64,000 nucleotides of DNA from Candidatus Gastranaerophilales bacterium (GTDB lineage: Bacteria > Cyanobacteriota > Vampirovibrionia > Gastranaerophilales > Gastranaerophilaceae): the NCBI GenBank assembly GCA_944325735.1, contig CALVBI010000001.1, forward strand, positions 675,784 to 739,783, given 5' to 3'. The translations under genes were made by a program, and so were the position numbers. This document shows positions 18,192 through 27,455 of this stretch, in pieces (position 1 is the first letter of the stretch; each line of letters begins with the position of its first letter). Below the pieces are notes generated by a model. The model saw only the letters and a program-made list of their open reading frames with translations, made no database searches and was not told where the DNA came from.

Positions 18192-18434
18192 TTAACCTAC
18201 TAAACGGTCATCATCTGCTTCTGCAGCTTTAACCATTATGGCATGTTCCACAGGATTTTCTTTTTTATAAGTTGTGTCAAAATTTTCTTCAAAATTAAAA
18301 TCGTCATGAGCTTTTTTAGCTTGGTTTTCATCTACAAGTTTTTTTGCAAGCTCTGCAATTTCATATACTAATTGATATCTGTTGTCGGTATTTTCGTTTA
18401 AATCCCATGCAACTCTTATTATTTGATCCATCAT
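18192..18434 (-). CDS. rpoZ: Probable RNA polymerase omega subunit-like protein
   Basis: 80 aa. The segment NRYQLVYEIAELAKKLVDE (about 17-35) and the following KPV-like piece NPVEHAI (about 60-66) resemble omega, a small subunit that helps assemble RNA polymerase. The middle is acidic and not conserved. Starts with two Met; either may be used. Assignment is by motif resemblance only; a lineage-specific small protein is the alternative. Confidence 0.5.
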   Translation of the reverse strand: MMDQIIRVAWDLNENTDNRYQLVYEIAELAKKLVDENQAKKAHDDFNFEENFDTTYKKENPVEHAIMVKAAEADDDRLVG

Positions 18435-18499
18435 AAGTTAAAACCTCACTTTTTGTTTAATATATATTTAATACTATAATACAAAAAAAAATTTGGCAA

Positions 18500-18529
18500 G
18501 TGGCAAAAAAATATGAATTGTTGTATAAT
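18500..18529 (+). promoter_or_regulatory. Possible promoter of mlaD-like gene
   Basis: TATAAT (18524-18529) ends six bases before the ATG at 18536; the -35 candidate GTGGCA (18500-18505, 18-bp spacer) is weak. No Shine-Dalgarno precedes the ATG. Compatible with a leaderless mRNA. Confidence 0.4.
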
Positions 18530-18535
18530 TGGCTT

Positions 18536-19165
18536 ATGAAAATTTTTGACGGAATTCACAAATATATTTTAATAGAATTCGTTATTTGGTTTTTTATATT
18601 ATGTGTTGTTGTAGCAGGTATTAAAATTCACCATTATCACAAGGAAAAGGATCTTGTTACATATCAGATTTTTATGCCAGATGTGGATGGGTTAATTGTT
18701 GGTTCTCCTGTAAAATTTATGGGAGTGCCTGTTGGCTATATCGAAAAAATTAAAATTGTATCTAATGATGTTTATTTAAAAATTGTAATAACTGCAGAAG
18801 ATGTTGAATTACCAAAAGGATCTATAGCAACTGTTGAATTTAACGGGATGGGTGGGTCTAAATCTTTAGAAATTTATCCTCCGACAGATGAAAGTATTGC
18901 AGAAAATAAACTTATTGTTGTTCAATCTCCTAAAAGACTTCATGATTCATTAGGTTTGCTGAATGATATGTTTGATAAAATCGGTTCTATATCTACAAAA
19001 CTTTCATTCTTCGCAAAAGAAACAGGTGCTGTTGAAATGGGTAAAGGTATTAATGTTGGTGAAATTCAAAGTAATATGGGACTTTTAGATAAATGGTTAA
19101 AAGAGTTTTCTAATTTGAAAAAAGAAGGGGTAAAATATGAACAAAGAGAAAGTCAGAATAATTAA
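18536..19165 (+). CDS. mlaD: MlaD/MCE-domain protein
   Basis: 209 aa. One N-terminal membrane helix (about 10-30) and a single MCE domain (about 40-118: MPDVDGLIVGSPVKFMGVPVG, then VEFNGMGGSKSLEIYPP), followed by a short helical tail. MCE proteins of this size form periplasmic lipid-binding hexamers attached to an MlaEF ABC transporter. MlaE and MlaF are not in this window. The MlaA-hydrolase fusion at 3073 is the likely outer-membrane counterpart. A GTG twelve codons upstream is an alternative start. The end overlaps upp by 29 bases. Confidence 0.85.
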   Translation: MKIFDGIHKYILIEFVIWFFILCVVVAGIKIHHYHKEKDLVTYQIFMPDVDGLIVGSPVKFMGVPVGYIEKIKIVSNDVYLKIVITAEDVELPKGSIATVEFNGMGGSKSLEIYPPTDESIAENKLIVVQSPKRLHDSLGLLNDMFDKIGSISTKLSFFAKETGAVEMGKGINVGEIQSNMGLLDKWLKEFSNLKKEGVKYEQRESQNN

Positions 19166-19787
19166 TAATCCTGTTGTATTATTAAATTTATGCACAATGC
19201 GTGACAAAAATACGGATAGTCAGGGGGTTAGAATTGCAACAAGAAAAATTACAAGATGTCTTTTGTATGAAGCTGCAAAAAACTTACCGCTTGTTGATAC
19301 TCAGGTAACTACACCTTTAACGACATTTACAGCAAAAACTGTTGATCCGAATATAAATTTAATTATTTCTCCGATTTTGCGTGCAGGACTTATTTTTACA
19401 GATGAAGCTATTGATATTTTGCCTCAAGCTTGTATAAGACATATTGGTATGTATAGAGATGAAAAGACTTTAAAACCTGTTTGGTATTACAATAAAGTCC
19501 CTATGGAAGCTCCTAATCCGGAAAAATTTTATATATATATAACAGATCCGATGTTAGCGACAGGTAATTCTTTAATAGAAGCAATAAAATTATATGCTGA
19601 TAAGGGAATTCCTATTGATAATATTAAAGTAATTTGTATTATTGCAGCTCCTCAAGGGATTGAGAATATTCAAAAACATTATCCTGATATTGAAATTATT
19701 ACAGCTGCAGTTGATGAATGTTTGAATGAAAAAGGTTATATTGTCCCAGGTATGGGTGATGCAGGAGATAGAATTTTTAATACATAA
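19137..19787 (+). CDS. upp: Uracil phosphoribosyltransferase
   Basis: 216 aa. Converts uracil and PRPP to UMP. Seen: SPILRAGL, the PRPP-binding segment YITDPMLATGNS, and the C-terminal uracil-binding end GYIVPGMGDAGDRIF. Full length. GAAGGGG ribosome site lies inside the mlaD coding region, so the two genes overlap and are probably coupled, although their functions are unrelated. Confidence 0.95.
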   Translation: MNKEKVRIINNPVVLLNLCTMRDKNTDSQGVRIATRKITRCLLYEAAKNLPLVDTQVTTPLTTFTAKTVDPNINLIISPILRAGLIFTDEAIDILPQACIRHIGMYRDEKTLKPVWYYNKVPMEAPNPEKFYIYITDPMLATGNSLIEAIKLYADKGIPIDNIKVICIIAAPQGIENIQKHYPDIEIITAAVDECLNEKGYIVPGMGDAGDRIFNT

Positions 19788-19814
19788 TTGATTTTGTAAA
19801 TAAATATAAAGATA

Positions 19815-19862
19815 AATAATGGTATTTTTTAAAGAATGTTTTAAAATATACCGTTATTTTTT
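19815..19862 (+). terminator. Terminator after upp
   Basis: AATAATGGTAT pairs with ATACCGTTATT (one G-T pair); a second A/T stem closes the loop, and a T run follows. Confidence 0.65.
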
Positions 19863-19891
19863 ATGTGTGTATGAAATAGGAATATTATTAT

Positions 19892-21706
19892 ATGGTTTTT
19901 CAAATTACGAGTGTAGGCGCAAGTACAAATTCTAGTTTAACTGAAACTAAAAAAGATATTGAAAAATTAAAAAAAGAAGCTAGGGCTAAAGGCGAATATA
20001 TTGTTACTGTAAGTGGTGACGAAAAAGGATTAACCGCTATTGCTCGTAAATTTAATATGTCTTTAGCTGATTTTAAAAAGATGACCGGACTTACAAAAGA
20101 TACTTTAACAAAAGGACAGGTTATAAAAAATGTTCCGCATGAAAAAATTCCTGATGGTAAAGGTTTAAAATATTTAGCAGAAAAAAATGGAATGACTTTA
20201 GATGAATTGTTAAAGTTAAATGGTTTGCCTAAAAATTATCAACCATCAAAAGGAGAGTATTTTTATGTTTATCCTAAAGATACAGGTGTTGAAAAAAAGT
20301 CTGAAAAAATAATAGAAAAAAAAGATCTTAAACAGGTAAAGAAATCTGAGGGTAGTGATATTCAGAAAAAAGAAACACCTTCTTTGAGTCCTCAAAACAT
20401 TGCAGAACAAATTAAAGAAGCTGTATCTTCAAATTATGGAGCTGTAGGAAAAGAAGATTTCAGCAAAGCATTTTTGCAAATTAACGAAAAAAATGCAAAA
20501 CAAGTAATCAAGGCATATGATGAATTACCTGATAATGATGAATCTTTAATAAATGCAATATCTTCTGAGGTATGGAGTTCCAAAGATTTAAGAAAAGACG
20601 CAATAATGAATGTCTATGACAATTTGGCAAAGCAAACTAAAAAGGTCAATTTGACAAAAAGACAGGAATTTAAAGCTGAATTAGATAAGCAATTTGGAAA
20701 ATTGATTGGTATGGTAAATACTGAAAAGTTGGATTCAATGATTAATGATATGATTAATCCACAAAAAGAAAATAATTCTTCAAAAGATGCATCAAAGTCT
20801 GATCCTCCAGAAATTTTAAAAAGTTCTAATGGGGGAAACAGTAAAGATATTACAACTTCTACTTTAACAAATATAAAAGATGGAAGTGGAAATTATGTTA
20901 CAGCTGGAACTTTAAGAAAGTGGGCAATAAACAGCGGTAAAAATGATAAAGGATTTAGTAAAGTCGAAAATCCTTATATTGTAAGACCTCTACCAAATTA
21001 TAATACAGAAACTAAAAAAATAGAGGCTTTAACTGAGTTAAGAGAACCTACTGGTAATGGCGATTTGGAAGGTAAAGTAATAATTTTAAATTCCGGTCAT
21101 GGCGGTTATCAACAAAACAATGGATATTTTGACCCTGGGACTGTTTTGTCTGTTAAAAATGCCGAAGGTAAAGAAATGCCAATTGAAGAATGGCGTGTAG
21201 CAGAAAGTTTTGTTGATAAGTTATCAGATGAATTAAGAAATAGAGGGGCGAATGTTATTTTTGTCTCAGGAGCTGTAAGAAATGGTGGAATGGCAAAACA
21301 ACATTATCTTGAAAATCTAATTGCAGGTAAAAAAGGCTCAGATGAACTTAGAGAGTTAATTAGTGATACTGATAAATCTGATATGCTATTTCTTTCTGTT
21401 CATGTGGAATCTGCAAAAGAAAGACCTAATTCCAGAATGTGTACAGTTAGGTATTCAAAAAATATTGATAAAGAATTGTCTGACAATATTAATAAACACT
21501 TGAATAAGGGGTTTATGGCTTTAACTCCTGAAGTTACACATGATAATTTATATGTAAATAATGCGACTAAAGGAATTCCGTCTTCATTATTAGAAATTGG
21601 AAATATCGCAAATGGAGATATTACAAATTCTCTATTATCGAGTTACGATCAAAAAAAATATATGAAGTGTGTCGCTGATGCGATTGAAGAGACTATGAAT
21701 AATTAA
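19892..21706 (+). CDS. LysM-repeat N-acetylmuramoyl-L-alanine amidase (Amidase_3)
   Basis: 604 aa peptidoglycan hydrolase. Two LysM-like repeats at about 35-80 and 85-130 (the second around KYLAEKNGMTLDELLKLN), a Lys/Ser-rich linker, a helical middle (about 170-290), and a C-terminal Amidase_3 domain (about 390-604). Zinc ligands and catalytic residues are visible: His in NSGHGG, Glu in EEWRVAE, His in SVHVES, Glu in LLEIGNI. There is no Sec signal peptide or membrane helix at the N terminus. Next gene starts nine bases later, so the two hydrolases form an operon. Confidence 0.9.
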   Translation: MVFQITSVGASTNSSLTETKKDIEKLKKEARAKGEYIVTVSGDEKGLTAIARKFNMSLADFKKMTGLTKDTLTKGQVIKNVPHEKIPDGKGLKYLAEKNGMTLDELLKLNGLPKNYQPSKGEYFYVYPKDTGVEKKSEKIIEKKDLKQVKKSEGSDIQKKETPSLSPQNIAEQIKEAVSSNYGAVGKEDFSKAFLQINEKNAKQVIKAYDELPDNDESLINAISSEVWSSKDLRKDAIMNVYDNLAKQTKKVNLTKRQEFKAELDKQFGKLIGMVNTEKLDSMINDMINPQKENNSSKDASKSDPPEILKSSNGGNSKDITTSTLTNIKDGSGNYVTAGTLRKWAINSGKNDKGFSKVENPYIVRPLPNYNTETKKIEALTELREPTGNGDLEGKVIILNSGHGGYQQNNGYFDPGTVLSVKNAEGKEMPIEEWRVAESFVDKLSDELRNRGANVIFVSGAVRNGGMAKQHYLENLIAGKKGSDELRELISDTDKSDMLFLSVHVESAKERPNSRMCTVRYSKNIDKELSDNINKHLNKGFMALTPEVTHDNLYVNNATKGIPSSLLEIGNIANGDITNSLLSSYDQKKYMKCVADAIEETMNN

Positions 21707-21715
21707 GGTAATAAT

Positions 21716-23002
21716 ATGTTTGGTTTAGGATTTTTAGATTTTATAGCAGATTTATTTGGTTTTTCTTCTGATAAAAATACAGAGCAGAAAAATGTAAATA
21801 AAAAACAATCTCCAGTTGTTTACCATAAGGTAAAATCCGGAGAAACTTTGTATTCTATTGCAAAATCTCATGGAGTTTCTGTTGAGGCATTGAAATCTGC
21901 TAATGGAATAAAAAGTGATATGTTATCTGTTGGTCAAAATTTAAAAATCCCAGCAAAATCTTCTGAAACTATATTCCCCAAAACTAAGAAATCCGAAAAT
22001 TCAGGTTTTCAAATGTATAGAGAAATTTCTGATGAAGAAATTGCAAGAGAAAATGCTAGAAATAAGTTTGTAAAAATAACAAAAAATCCACCTTATACGA
22101 TAAAAGAGGGTGATACTGCAGAATCAATTGCTAAAAAGTTTAATGTATCGCCTGATGCAATTATTGCTCTTAACTCATTAGATGAAAAATTCTTAAAAAT
22201 TGGTGATGTAATTAAAATCCCAGAGACACGTACTGCTAAAAATGTAAAAAATATAAATGATTTAGCTAAAGCTACAGGTTTAAGTTTGGAATATTTAAAA
22301 TCTCTTGAAAATATGGAGGAAAAGCACAATAAAATTTATTTAGATAAAAATGGTGTAAAAACGATAGGTATCGGGCATGCATTGAATAATGAGGAAGCAA
22401 GAAAGTTTTCTGGGAAAACTTTATCAGATACTCAAATATATACAATGTTAGCTCAGGATTTAATTGATAGAGAACAAAATATAAAACTTCTTGTTGGTGA
22501 TACTGCTTATAAAAAAATGCCTCAACCTGTTAAAGAATCTATAATGGATTTTGTATTTAATAGGGGTGAAACCGTATTTGAAAATAAAAAAGATTTGATT
22601 AGCAGTTTGCAAAAAGGAGATTATAAATCAGCTATTGCAAAAATGGATACAGATTATTCTATTATGAAATTTGATTCTCAATCAGAATTAAAGGCTTATA
22701 TGGCTAAATTTAAAGATAAAAGAATGTTTGTAGTTGAAAAAGATGGCAAAACATTGAGAAAATATTTAAGTGGGCTTGATAAACGAAGATTATTTGAAAT
22801 TTCTCATGCAAGTAAAATTTACAAGAGTAATATGCCTCAAGAAATAATATCTTCTGCTCAAAATTTATATAACAGGGGACTTTATTTTATGAGTATAGAA
22901 ACTAATAATGGAATTTATTCACAACAAACATACCAAAATATAAAATCAGATTTCAATACTTTAGTGAATGATTGGTTTGACGGTAAAATTAAATTGAAAT
23001 GA
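21716..23002 (+). CDS. LysM-repeat phage-type lysozyme (GH24)
   Basis: 428 aa. Two LysM domains (about 37-82, HKVKSGETLYSIAKSHGVS; and about 123-165, YTIKEGDTAESIAKKFNVS), then a T4-lysozyme-like domain (about 180-300). The catalytic triad spacing of T4 lysozyme is kept: Glu in NMEEKHNK, Asp nine residues on in KIYLD, Thr six further in GVKTIGIGH. A C-terminal extension of about 120 residues is unassigned. No signal peptide. No phage genes flank it, so this is more likely a cellular wall-remodelling or secreted enzyme than a prophage lysin. Confidence 0.88.
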   Translation: MFGLGFLDFIADLFGFSSDKNTEQKNVNKKQSPVVYHKVKSGETLYSIAKSHGVSVEALKSANGIKSDMLSVGQNLKIPAKSSETIFPKTKKSENSGFQMYREISDEEIARENARNKFVKITKNPPYTIKEGDTAESIAKKFNVSPDAIIALNSLDEKFLKIGDVIKIPETRTAKNVKNINDLAKATGLSLEYLKSLENMEEKHNKIYLDKNGVKTIGIGHALNNEEARKFSGKTLSDTQIYTMLAQDLIDREQNIKLLVGDTAYKKMPQPVKESIMDFVFNRGETVFENKKDLISSLQKGDYKSAIAKMDTDYSIMKFDSQSELKAYMAKFKDKRMFVVEKDGKTLRKYLSGLDKRRLFEISHASKIYKSNMPQEIISSAQNLYNRGLYFMSIETNNGIYSQQTYQNIKSDFNTLVNDWFDGKIKLK

Positions 23003-23011
23003 TAAATTAAA

Positions 23012-23767
23012 TTATTGGTGTCCGTTTCTTTTTACTAATTCTAAAAGTTGAAGCATTTTTCTTTTCAATTTTAAATTTTCATCTTTAAGATTAGCAATTT
23101 CTTCTTCATATTTTTGATTATCATTAGAAAAAGTTGCTTCAGGTTTTGGCACTGTATTATAATCAAGAATAAATCGTTTTTTAGCCTCTTCTTTTAGAAT
23201 AACAAGAGCTTTTATATCTTCTTCTTTAATAAAGCCTAATCCAATAAGAATTTCTCCGAATTTTTTAGGATTTCCAGATTCTTGAGCATCTCTGTTAGCT
23301 AAGATTGCTTGTTGTAGTTGATCTACAGATAGAACGCCTTTTTGTTTGAAATATTCTCCTGTTCTAAATTTGCCTGCAATAAAACCTGCCATTGCGTGGA
23401 TTTCTTTTGAGTCAGGGACTTTTATAAAATTCTGTTCGAGGCATAATTCATAATATTTTGCGACTTCTTCCATTGAAAGGAATGTATTTACAGAAATTTC
23501 AAGCATAGAATATTCATTTGCACAACCTTGTAAAAAGTTGTATATGTTGTTGTCAAGCCCGCATTTTCTTTCTGTTAATTCTGTTTTCCCTTTAAATGTT
23601 AATGTAGGTACAAAAGTTGAAAAAATATCATCAGGATGATTTTTTAGGAAATCATCACAAGATAATTCTTTCATTTCTTTTTCCAGTTTTAAATAAATTA
23701 CTTGTTTAACCCATAATGGAACATTTAGAACTTTTTCTAAAAATAAGTCAAGAATATTCTTTTTCAA
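23012..23767 (-). CDS. Protein with MshEN/GspE-N-like helical domain
   Basis: 251 aa. The middle (about 130-195) resembles the N-terminal domain of type II secretion/type IV pilus ATPases (MshEN): GEYFKQKGVLSVDQLQQAI and KKFGEILIGLGFIKEEDI, a pair of helix-turn units. MshEN domains can bind cyclic di-GMP, but the binding residues cannot be verified here. No ATPase follows; residues 215-251 form a coiled coil. TTG start with GAGGT upstream. Could regulate pilus or surface behaviour (inference). Confidence 0.5.
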   Translation of the reverse strand: MKKNILDLFLEKVLNVPLWVKQVIYLKLEKEMKELSCDDFLKNHPDDIFSTFVPTLTFKGKTELTERKCGLDNNIYNFLQGCANEYSMLEISVNTFLSMEEVAKYYELCLEQNFIKVPDSKEIHAMAGFIAGKFRTGEYFKQKGVLSVDQLQQAILANRDAQESGNPKKFGEILIGLGFIKEEDIKALVILKEEAKKRFILDYNTVPKPEATFSNDNQKYEEEIANLKDENLKLKRKMLQLLELVKRNGHQ

Positions 23768-23928
23768 ATCAACCTCGCATAATAACTCTATATATTAAAA
23801 TTATAACATAAATTTTAATATATTCAAGTTTCTGTCTACTCTTAACGGGGGATTTTGTTCTTCTTCTTTATGCTATTGATTTATATTAATTAAAATTGTA
23901 TTATATAACTATAATAGGAGAATTAAGT

Positions 23929-25122
23929 ATGCAAAAAGAGACAAAGAAAAAGGTTGCTATTGGTGTTATTTCGTTAATAGGAATTATTACAACTATAAAA
24001 CTTGCAATAATATATTTTAATGCAAATTTTAATCCATATGCATTATCAAGTTTTTGTTCAATTAATGAATTTATTGATTGTGATGGTATTGCAAGAACCA
24101 CAGAAGCTCAATTTTTAGGAATTCCTCTAGCTTATTGGGGGTTATTTTTCTATTCTTTTGTAATTCTGATGATGTTTGCACCTAAGTTAAAAGACTTTAA
24201 ATTATTAAAATTTATGGAAGTATTTAAAAATCCTATGGACTATATTGCTTCTTTAGGATTATTTTCTTTTATAATTTCGATGATTTTATTATTTTTGAGC
24301 TTGTTCGAAATTAAAAAATTGTGTATATTATGTGCCTTTACTTATGTATTAAATCTTTTAATAGGATGTATTGCTACAGATTTTAAAAATGGAGGATTTG
24401 TACATTCAATAAAGCAAAGTTTTATAGATTTTATGGATGCTGTTAAAATTAAAGCGTATTTAATTGCATTTATAATTGTTATGCTTATTGCTGGAGGATT
24501 TTTAACTTATACAAGGGTTACATTTGTGTTTGCACCTCAGGTAAAAAGACAGTATGAATTTAAAGAATTTATGCATAAAAAGAATAAATATGCCATAAAA
24601 GGTAATGTTTTAGGGGATGAAGATGCAAAGATATTAATTTATACATATTCAGATTATCAATGTCCAATATGTCCTGTTCATAATTCAATGATGCATAAAT
24701 TAGCTAAAGAAATGAAAGGTATTAAAATTGTACATAGAAATCTTCCTTTAGATACAGAATGTAATAAATATTTGCAAGCTCCATTCCATGAAGGTTCTTG
24801 TATCGATGCTAGATATTCTATTGCTGCAGAAAAACAAGGTAAGCTTTGGGATATGAATAATATGTTATTTGAGAAAAAACCTCAGACTGAAGATGATGTT
24901 TTAAAATATGCTGCAGATATGGGCTTTGATTTGGAAAAATTGCAAGAAGATGCAAATAGTCTTGAAACTCAAAAAGAAATCGAGAAACAAATTGACGATG
25001 CTTATAAAAGAGGTATTCAAGGTACACCTTCTACTATGATTAATAATGAAGTTTATATCGGTATAAAAACATATAAAGAATTTAAAGAGTGGGTGGAAAA
25101 ACTTGGAGCTGAAAAAAGATAA
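23929..25122 (+). CDS. VKOR-DsbA fusion (disulfide bond formation)
   Basis: 397 aa. N-terminal VKOR domain (about 5-140) with four or more membrane helices, the loop cysteines of SSFCSINEFIDCDG and the quinone-site CILC motif; further helix at about 175-195; then a DsbA-like thioredoxin domain (about 220-397) with CPIC active site and cis-Pro in GTPST. The thioredoxin part oxidises exported thiols and VKOR passes the electrons to quinone. VKOR-thioredoxin fusions are well known in cyanobacteria. The four prepilins have several Cys each and are plausible substrates. Start by TAGGAG; a TTG at 23896 is less likely. Confidence 0.92.
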   Translation: MQKETKKKVAIGVISLIGIITTIKLAIIYFNANFNPYALSSFCSINEFIDCDGIARTTEAQFLGIPLAYWGLFFYSFVILMMFAPKLKDFKLLKFMEVFKNPMDYIASLGLFSFIISMILLFLSLFEIKKLCILCAFTYVLNLLIGCIATDFKNGGFVHSIKQSFIDFMDAVKIKAYLIAFIIVMLIAGGFLTYTRVTFVFAPQVKRQYEFKEFMHKKNKYAIKGNVLGDEDAKILIYTYSDYQCPICPVHNSMMHKLAKEMKGIKIVHRNLPLDTECNKYLQAPFHEGSCIDARYSIAAEKQGKLWDMNNMLFEKKPQTEDDVLKYAADMGFDLEKLQEDANSLETQKEIEKQIDDAYKRGIQGTPSTMINNEVYIGIKTYKEFKEWVEKLGAEKR

Positions 25123-25648
25123 AATAGTTATTCACACTTGTTGTGCAATATGTTCAGGATATCCTATATCTTTATTAAAAGATATGGGATATCAAGTTAT
25201 TGCTTATTTTTATAATCCTAATATTTATCCGATTGAAGAATATCAAAGAAGATTAGAAGCAGAAATTACTCTTTGTAAAAATTTAGATTGTGAATTGGTT
25301 ATAGGAGATTATGAAACTGATTTGTATTATGAAAAAGTTGCAGGCTTGGAAAATGAACCTGAAAAGGGAAAAAGGTGTGATAAATGTTTTGAACTAAGAT
25401 TATTGAAAACTGCTCTATTCGCAAAAGAAAAAGGTATTCAAAATATAACAACTTCTATGGTTATAAGCCCACATAAGAATTTTCAAAAATTAACATTAAT
25501 AGGTGAGAATATTGCAAATGAATATGGGTTAAATTATTTAGCAATTGATTTTAAGAAAAAGGATGGTTTTTTGAAAACAAATAAAATATCAAAAGAACTG
25601 GGATTATACCGTCAAAAATATTGCGGATGTAAATTTGCTCAAAGATAA
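25103..25648 (+). CDS. queH: Epoxyqueuosine reductase QueH
   Basis: 181 aa, DUF208/QueH, reducing epoxyqueuosine to queuosine in tRNA. Seen: TCCAICSG near the start, the NPNIYPIEEYQRR segment, RCDKCFELRL, TTSMVISPHKN, and the end YRQKYCGCKFA, giving the conserved Cys set that binds the iron-sulfur and metal sites. TTG start at 25103 lies inside the end of the VKOR gene (20-base overlap) with GGTGG upstream; no in-frame ATG precedes the family core. Confidence 0.92.
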   Translation: MELKKDKIVIHTCCAICSGYPISLLKDMGYQVIAYFYNPNIYPIEEYQRRLEAEITLCKNLDCELVIGDYETDLYYEKVAGLENEPEKGKRCDKCFELRLLKTALFAKEKGIQNITTSMVISPHKNFQKLTLIGENIANEYGLNYLAIDFKKKDGFLKTNKISKELGLYRQKYCGCKFAQR

Positions 25649-25751
25649 ATCATATATATACACTATGATTATTTAAAAATATATTATATAATAATATAAA
25701 GACTTGATTTATAAAAAAAAATAATTAAAATTAAATAAAAAGGATGTATTT

Positions 25752-26780
25752 ATGAATAAGAAGATTGTTTGGATATTAGCATTATTATTAACATTATCAT
25801 CAGCAGGCGTATATTCTGCTGATATTGGTAAATTAGAGCCAATAGATAGTAAAAAGACTGAAGAACATAAGCCGATGAGAAGTCCTAAATTTCAACCTAA
25901 ATCAGAAAAGCAGGATGATCAAAATAAGGACAAGGATGGTAAGTCTTCTTTATCTCTAGATAAAAATACAATGTATTACCCTAATGCTAATATAAAAAGT
26001 GTTATATCAAAATATAAATCAGGTAATTATTCAGGGTGCTTACAAGAATTATTTTCTTTAGTAAAGAAAGATCCTTCTAATGCATTAGCTTATTATTATA
26101 TGGCTATGGCTTATACTCATATTGATATGGAAACAGAAGCAATAGAAGCTTATGAAAAAGTAATTGCACTTAACCCTAATGAATATTTAGTTCAGTATGC
26201 CACAAAAGGTAGAGATTGTTTAACAGATGGACCTGCATGTCAGCCTGTTGTAGAAGAAAAACCGGCAGAAGAATTAGATGATTTGGATAAATTTATTAAT
26301 GCTCCTTATGGTAATGGTTTGTCTCCAGAATTAAATATGGAAATTAAACAAAAGCAATTGATTAATATTAAAGAAACTATAAATAAAAAAGAAGAATTAG
26401 AAAATAAAGATATCCAAAGAATAAAAGACTTTGATAAAAATAAATCAACATCAAAAAATATAGATAACGAAAAAATTGCTCAAGTGAGTGATGAAGATGT
26501 ATTAAATGCTATTAAGACATTAAAAGAAGCTGGATTAACAATATCTGTTCAAACAGAAAATCCATATGCCCAAATGATGCAATATCAAAATCCTCAAATG
26601 ACGGAAATGAGCATGTTGTTAGGAAATAATAACAACAATGGTAATAGCATGATGAATATGTTACCTATGTTAATGACTCAGGCTCAGAAGGGAGAAAATA
26701 TTGATCCCAGATTTATGCAAGCTATGATGATGAATTCTATGATGACAGATTTTACTTTTAATAACGATAATAACAAATAA
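25752..26780 (+). CDS. Exported TPR protein with Asn/Met-rich tail
   Basis: 342 aa. Signal peptide (1-22, ending YSA), a charged linker, two TPR-like units at about 75-145 (ALAYYYMAMAYTHIDMETEA), an acidic helical region, and an Asn/Met/Gln-rich C terminus (about 270-342). Likely a periplasmic scaffold. AAAAGGATG precedes the ATG. The next TPR gene starts nine bases later. Confidence 0.65.
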   Translation: MNKKIVWILALLLTLSSAGVYSADIGKLEPIDSKKTEEHKPMRSPKFQPKSEKQDDQNKDKDGKSSLSLDKNTMYYPNANIKSVISKYKSGNYSGCLQELFSLVKKDPSNALAYYYMAMAYTHIDMETEAIEAYEKVIALNPNEYLVQYATKGRDCLTDGPACQPVVEEKPAEELDDLDKFINAPYGNGLSPELNMEIKQKQLINIKETINKKEELENKDIQRIKDFDKNKSTSKNIDNEKIAQVSDEDVLNAIKTLKEAGLTISVQTENPYAQMMQYQNPQMTEMSMLLGNNNNNGNSMMNMLPMLMTQAQKGENIDPRFMQAMMMNSMMTDFTFNNDNNK

Positions 26781-26789
26781 TAATTTATT

Positions 26790-27392
26790 ATGATTATAGA
26801 TTATGAAAAAGCTAAAGAAAAATTGTTGACAGAATTAGATTATGACTGTCAGCAATTTTTCGTTAAAAAGGGATATATTTTAGAAAATGCATATTTCGAA
26901 CTTCTCTCTGATAATATAGAAAAATCTAAAAATTTATTTAATGCAATTAAAGATAATGATATTAGGGCTCATTGGGCTTATTTTATGATTTCAATGATTG
27001 AGGCAAATGTAAGAGAATACCCGTCTTATTTTGAATTGAGAAATTTTCTTGAAATAGATTTGAATATTTTACTTCATTATTTTAAAGGGGATTATGTTGA
27101 AAAAATCGTAAGATATGCAGATTTTATGTTTACGATTAATCCAGAAGTTCATAAATTTATCGGTCGTGTATTTTATAATAATGGATATTTGGATCAAGGA
27201 ATGTTTTTTTTAGATAGAGCAAAAAATTATTTTTATCATGATCCGGAACTTCATTATTTATTAGCATATATTTATTACAATAATAATCAAATTGAGAATG
27301 CTCAAAAGGCTCTTGAAGATTGTATAAGGATTTTACCTGAGTATTTCCCAGCTTTGCATTTGCTAAAAAAGATTAAGAGTAGTGTAAAATAA
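26790..27392 (+). CDS. TPR-like helical protein
   Basis: 200 aa, no signal peptide. Helical repeats are visible around 65-110 and especially 130-195, where PELHYLLAYIYYNNNQ and AQKALEDCIRILPEYFPALH have the TPR spacing. No Shine-Dalgarno is seen; translation may depend on the gene upstream. Function unknown. Confidence 0.6.
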   Translation: MIIDYEKAKEKLLTELDYDCQQFFVKKGYILENAYFELLSDNIEKSKNLFNAIKDNDIRAHWAYFMISMIEANVREYPSYFELRNFLEIDLNILLHYFKGDYVEKIVRYADFMFTINPEVHKFIGRVFYNNGYLDQGMFFLDRAKNYFYHDPELHYLLAYIYYNNNQIENAQKALEDCIRILPEYFPALHLLKKIKSSVK

Positions 27393-27455
27393 TTTGTTAA
27401 GATAAATTGTTCGTGGTACACTTATTTTTGCCGATTATTAAAATAGGAGAAAACT

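Noticed and set aside
21716..23002. Prophage remnant suggested by the T4-type lysozyme
   Set aside because: No holin, structural, integrase or terminase genes are near, and the partner gene is a LysM amidase of cellular type.
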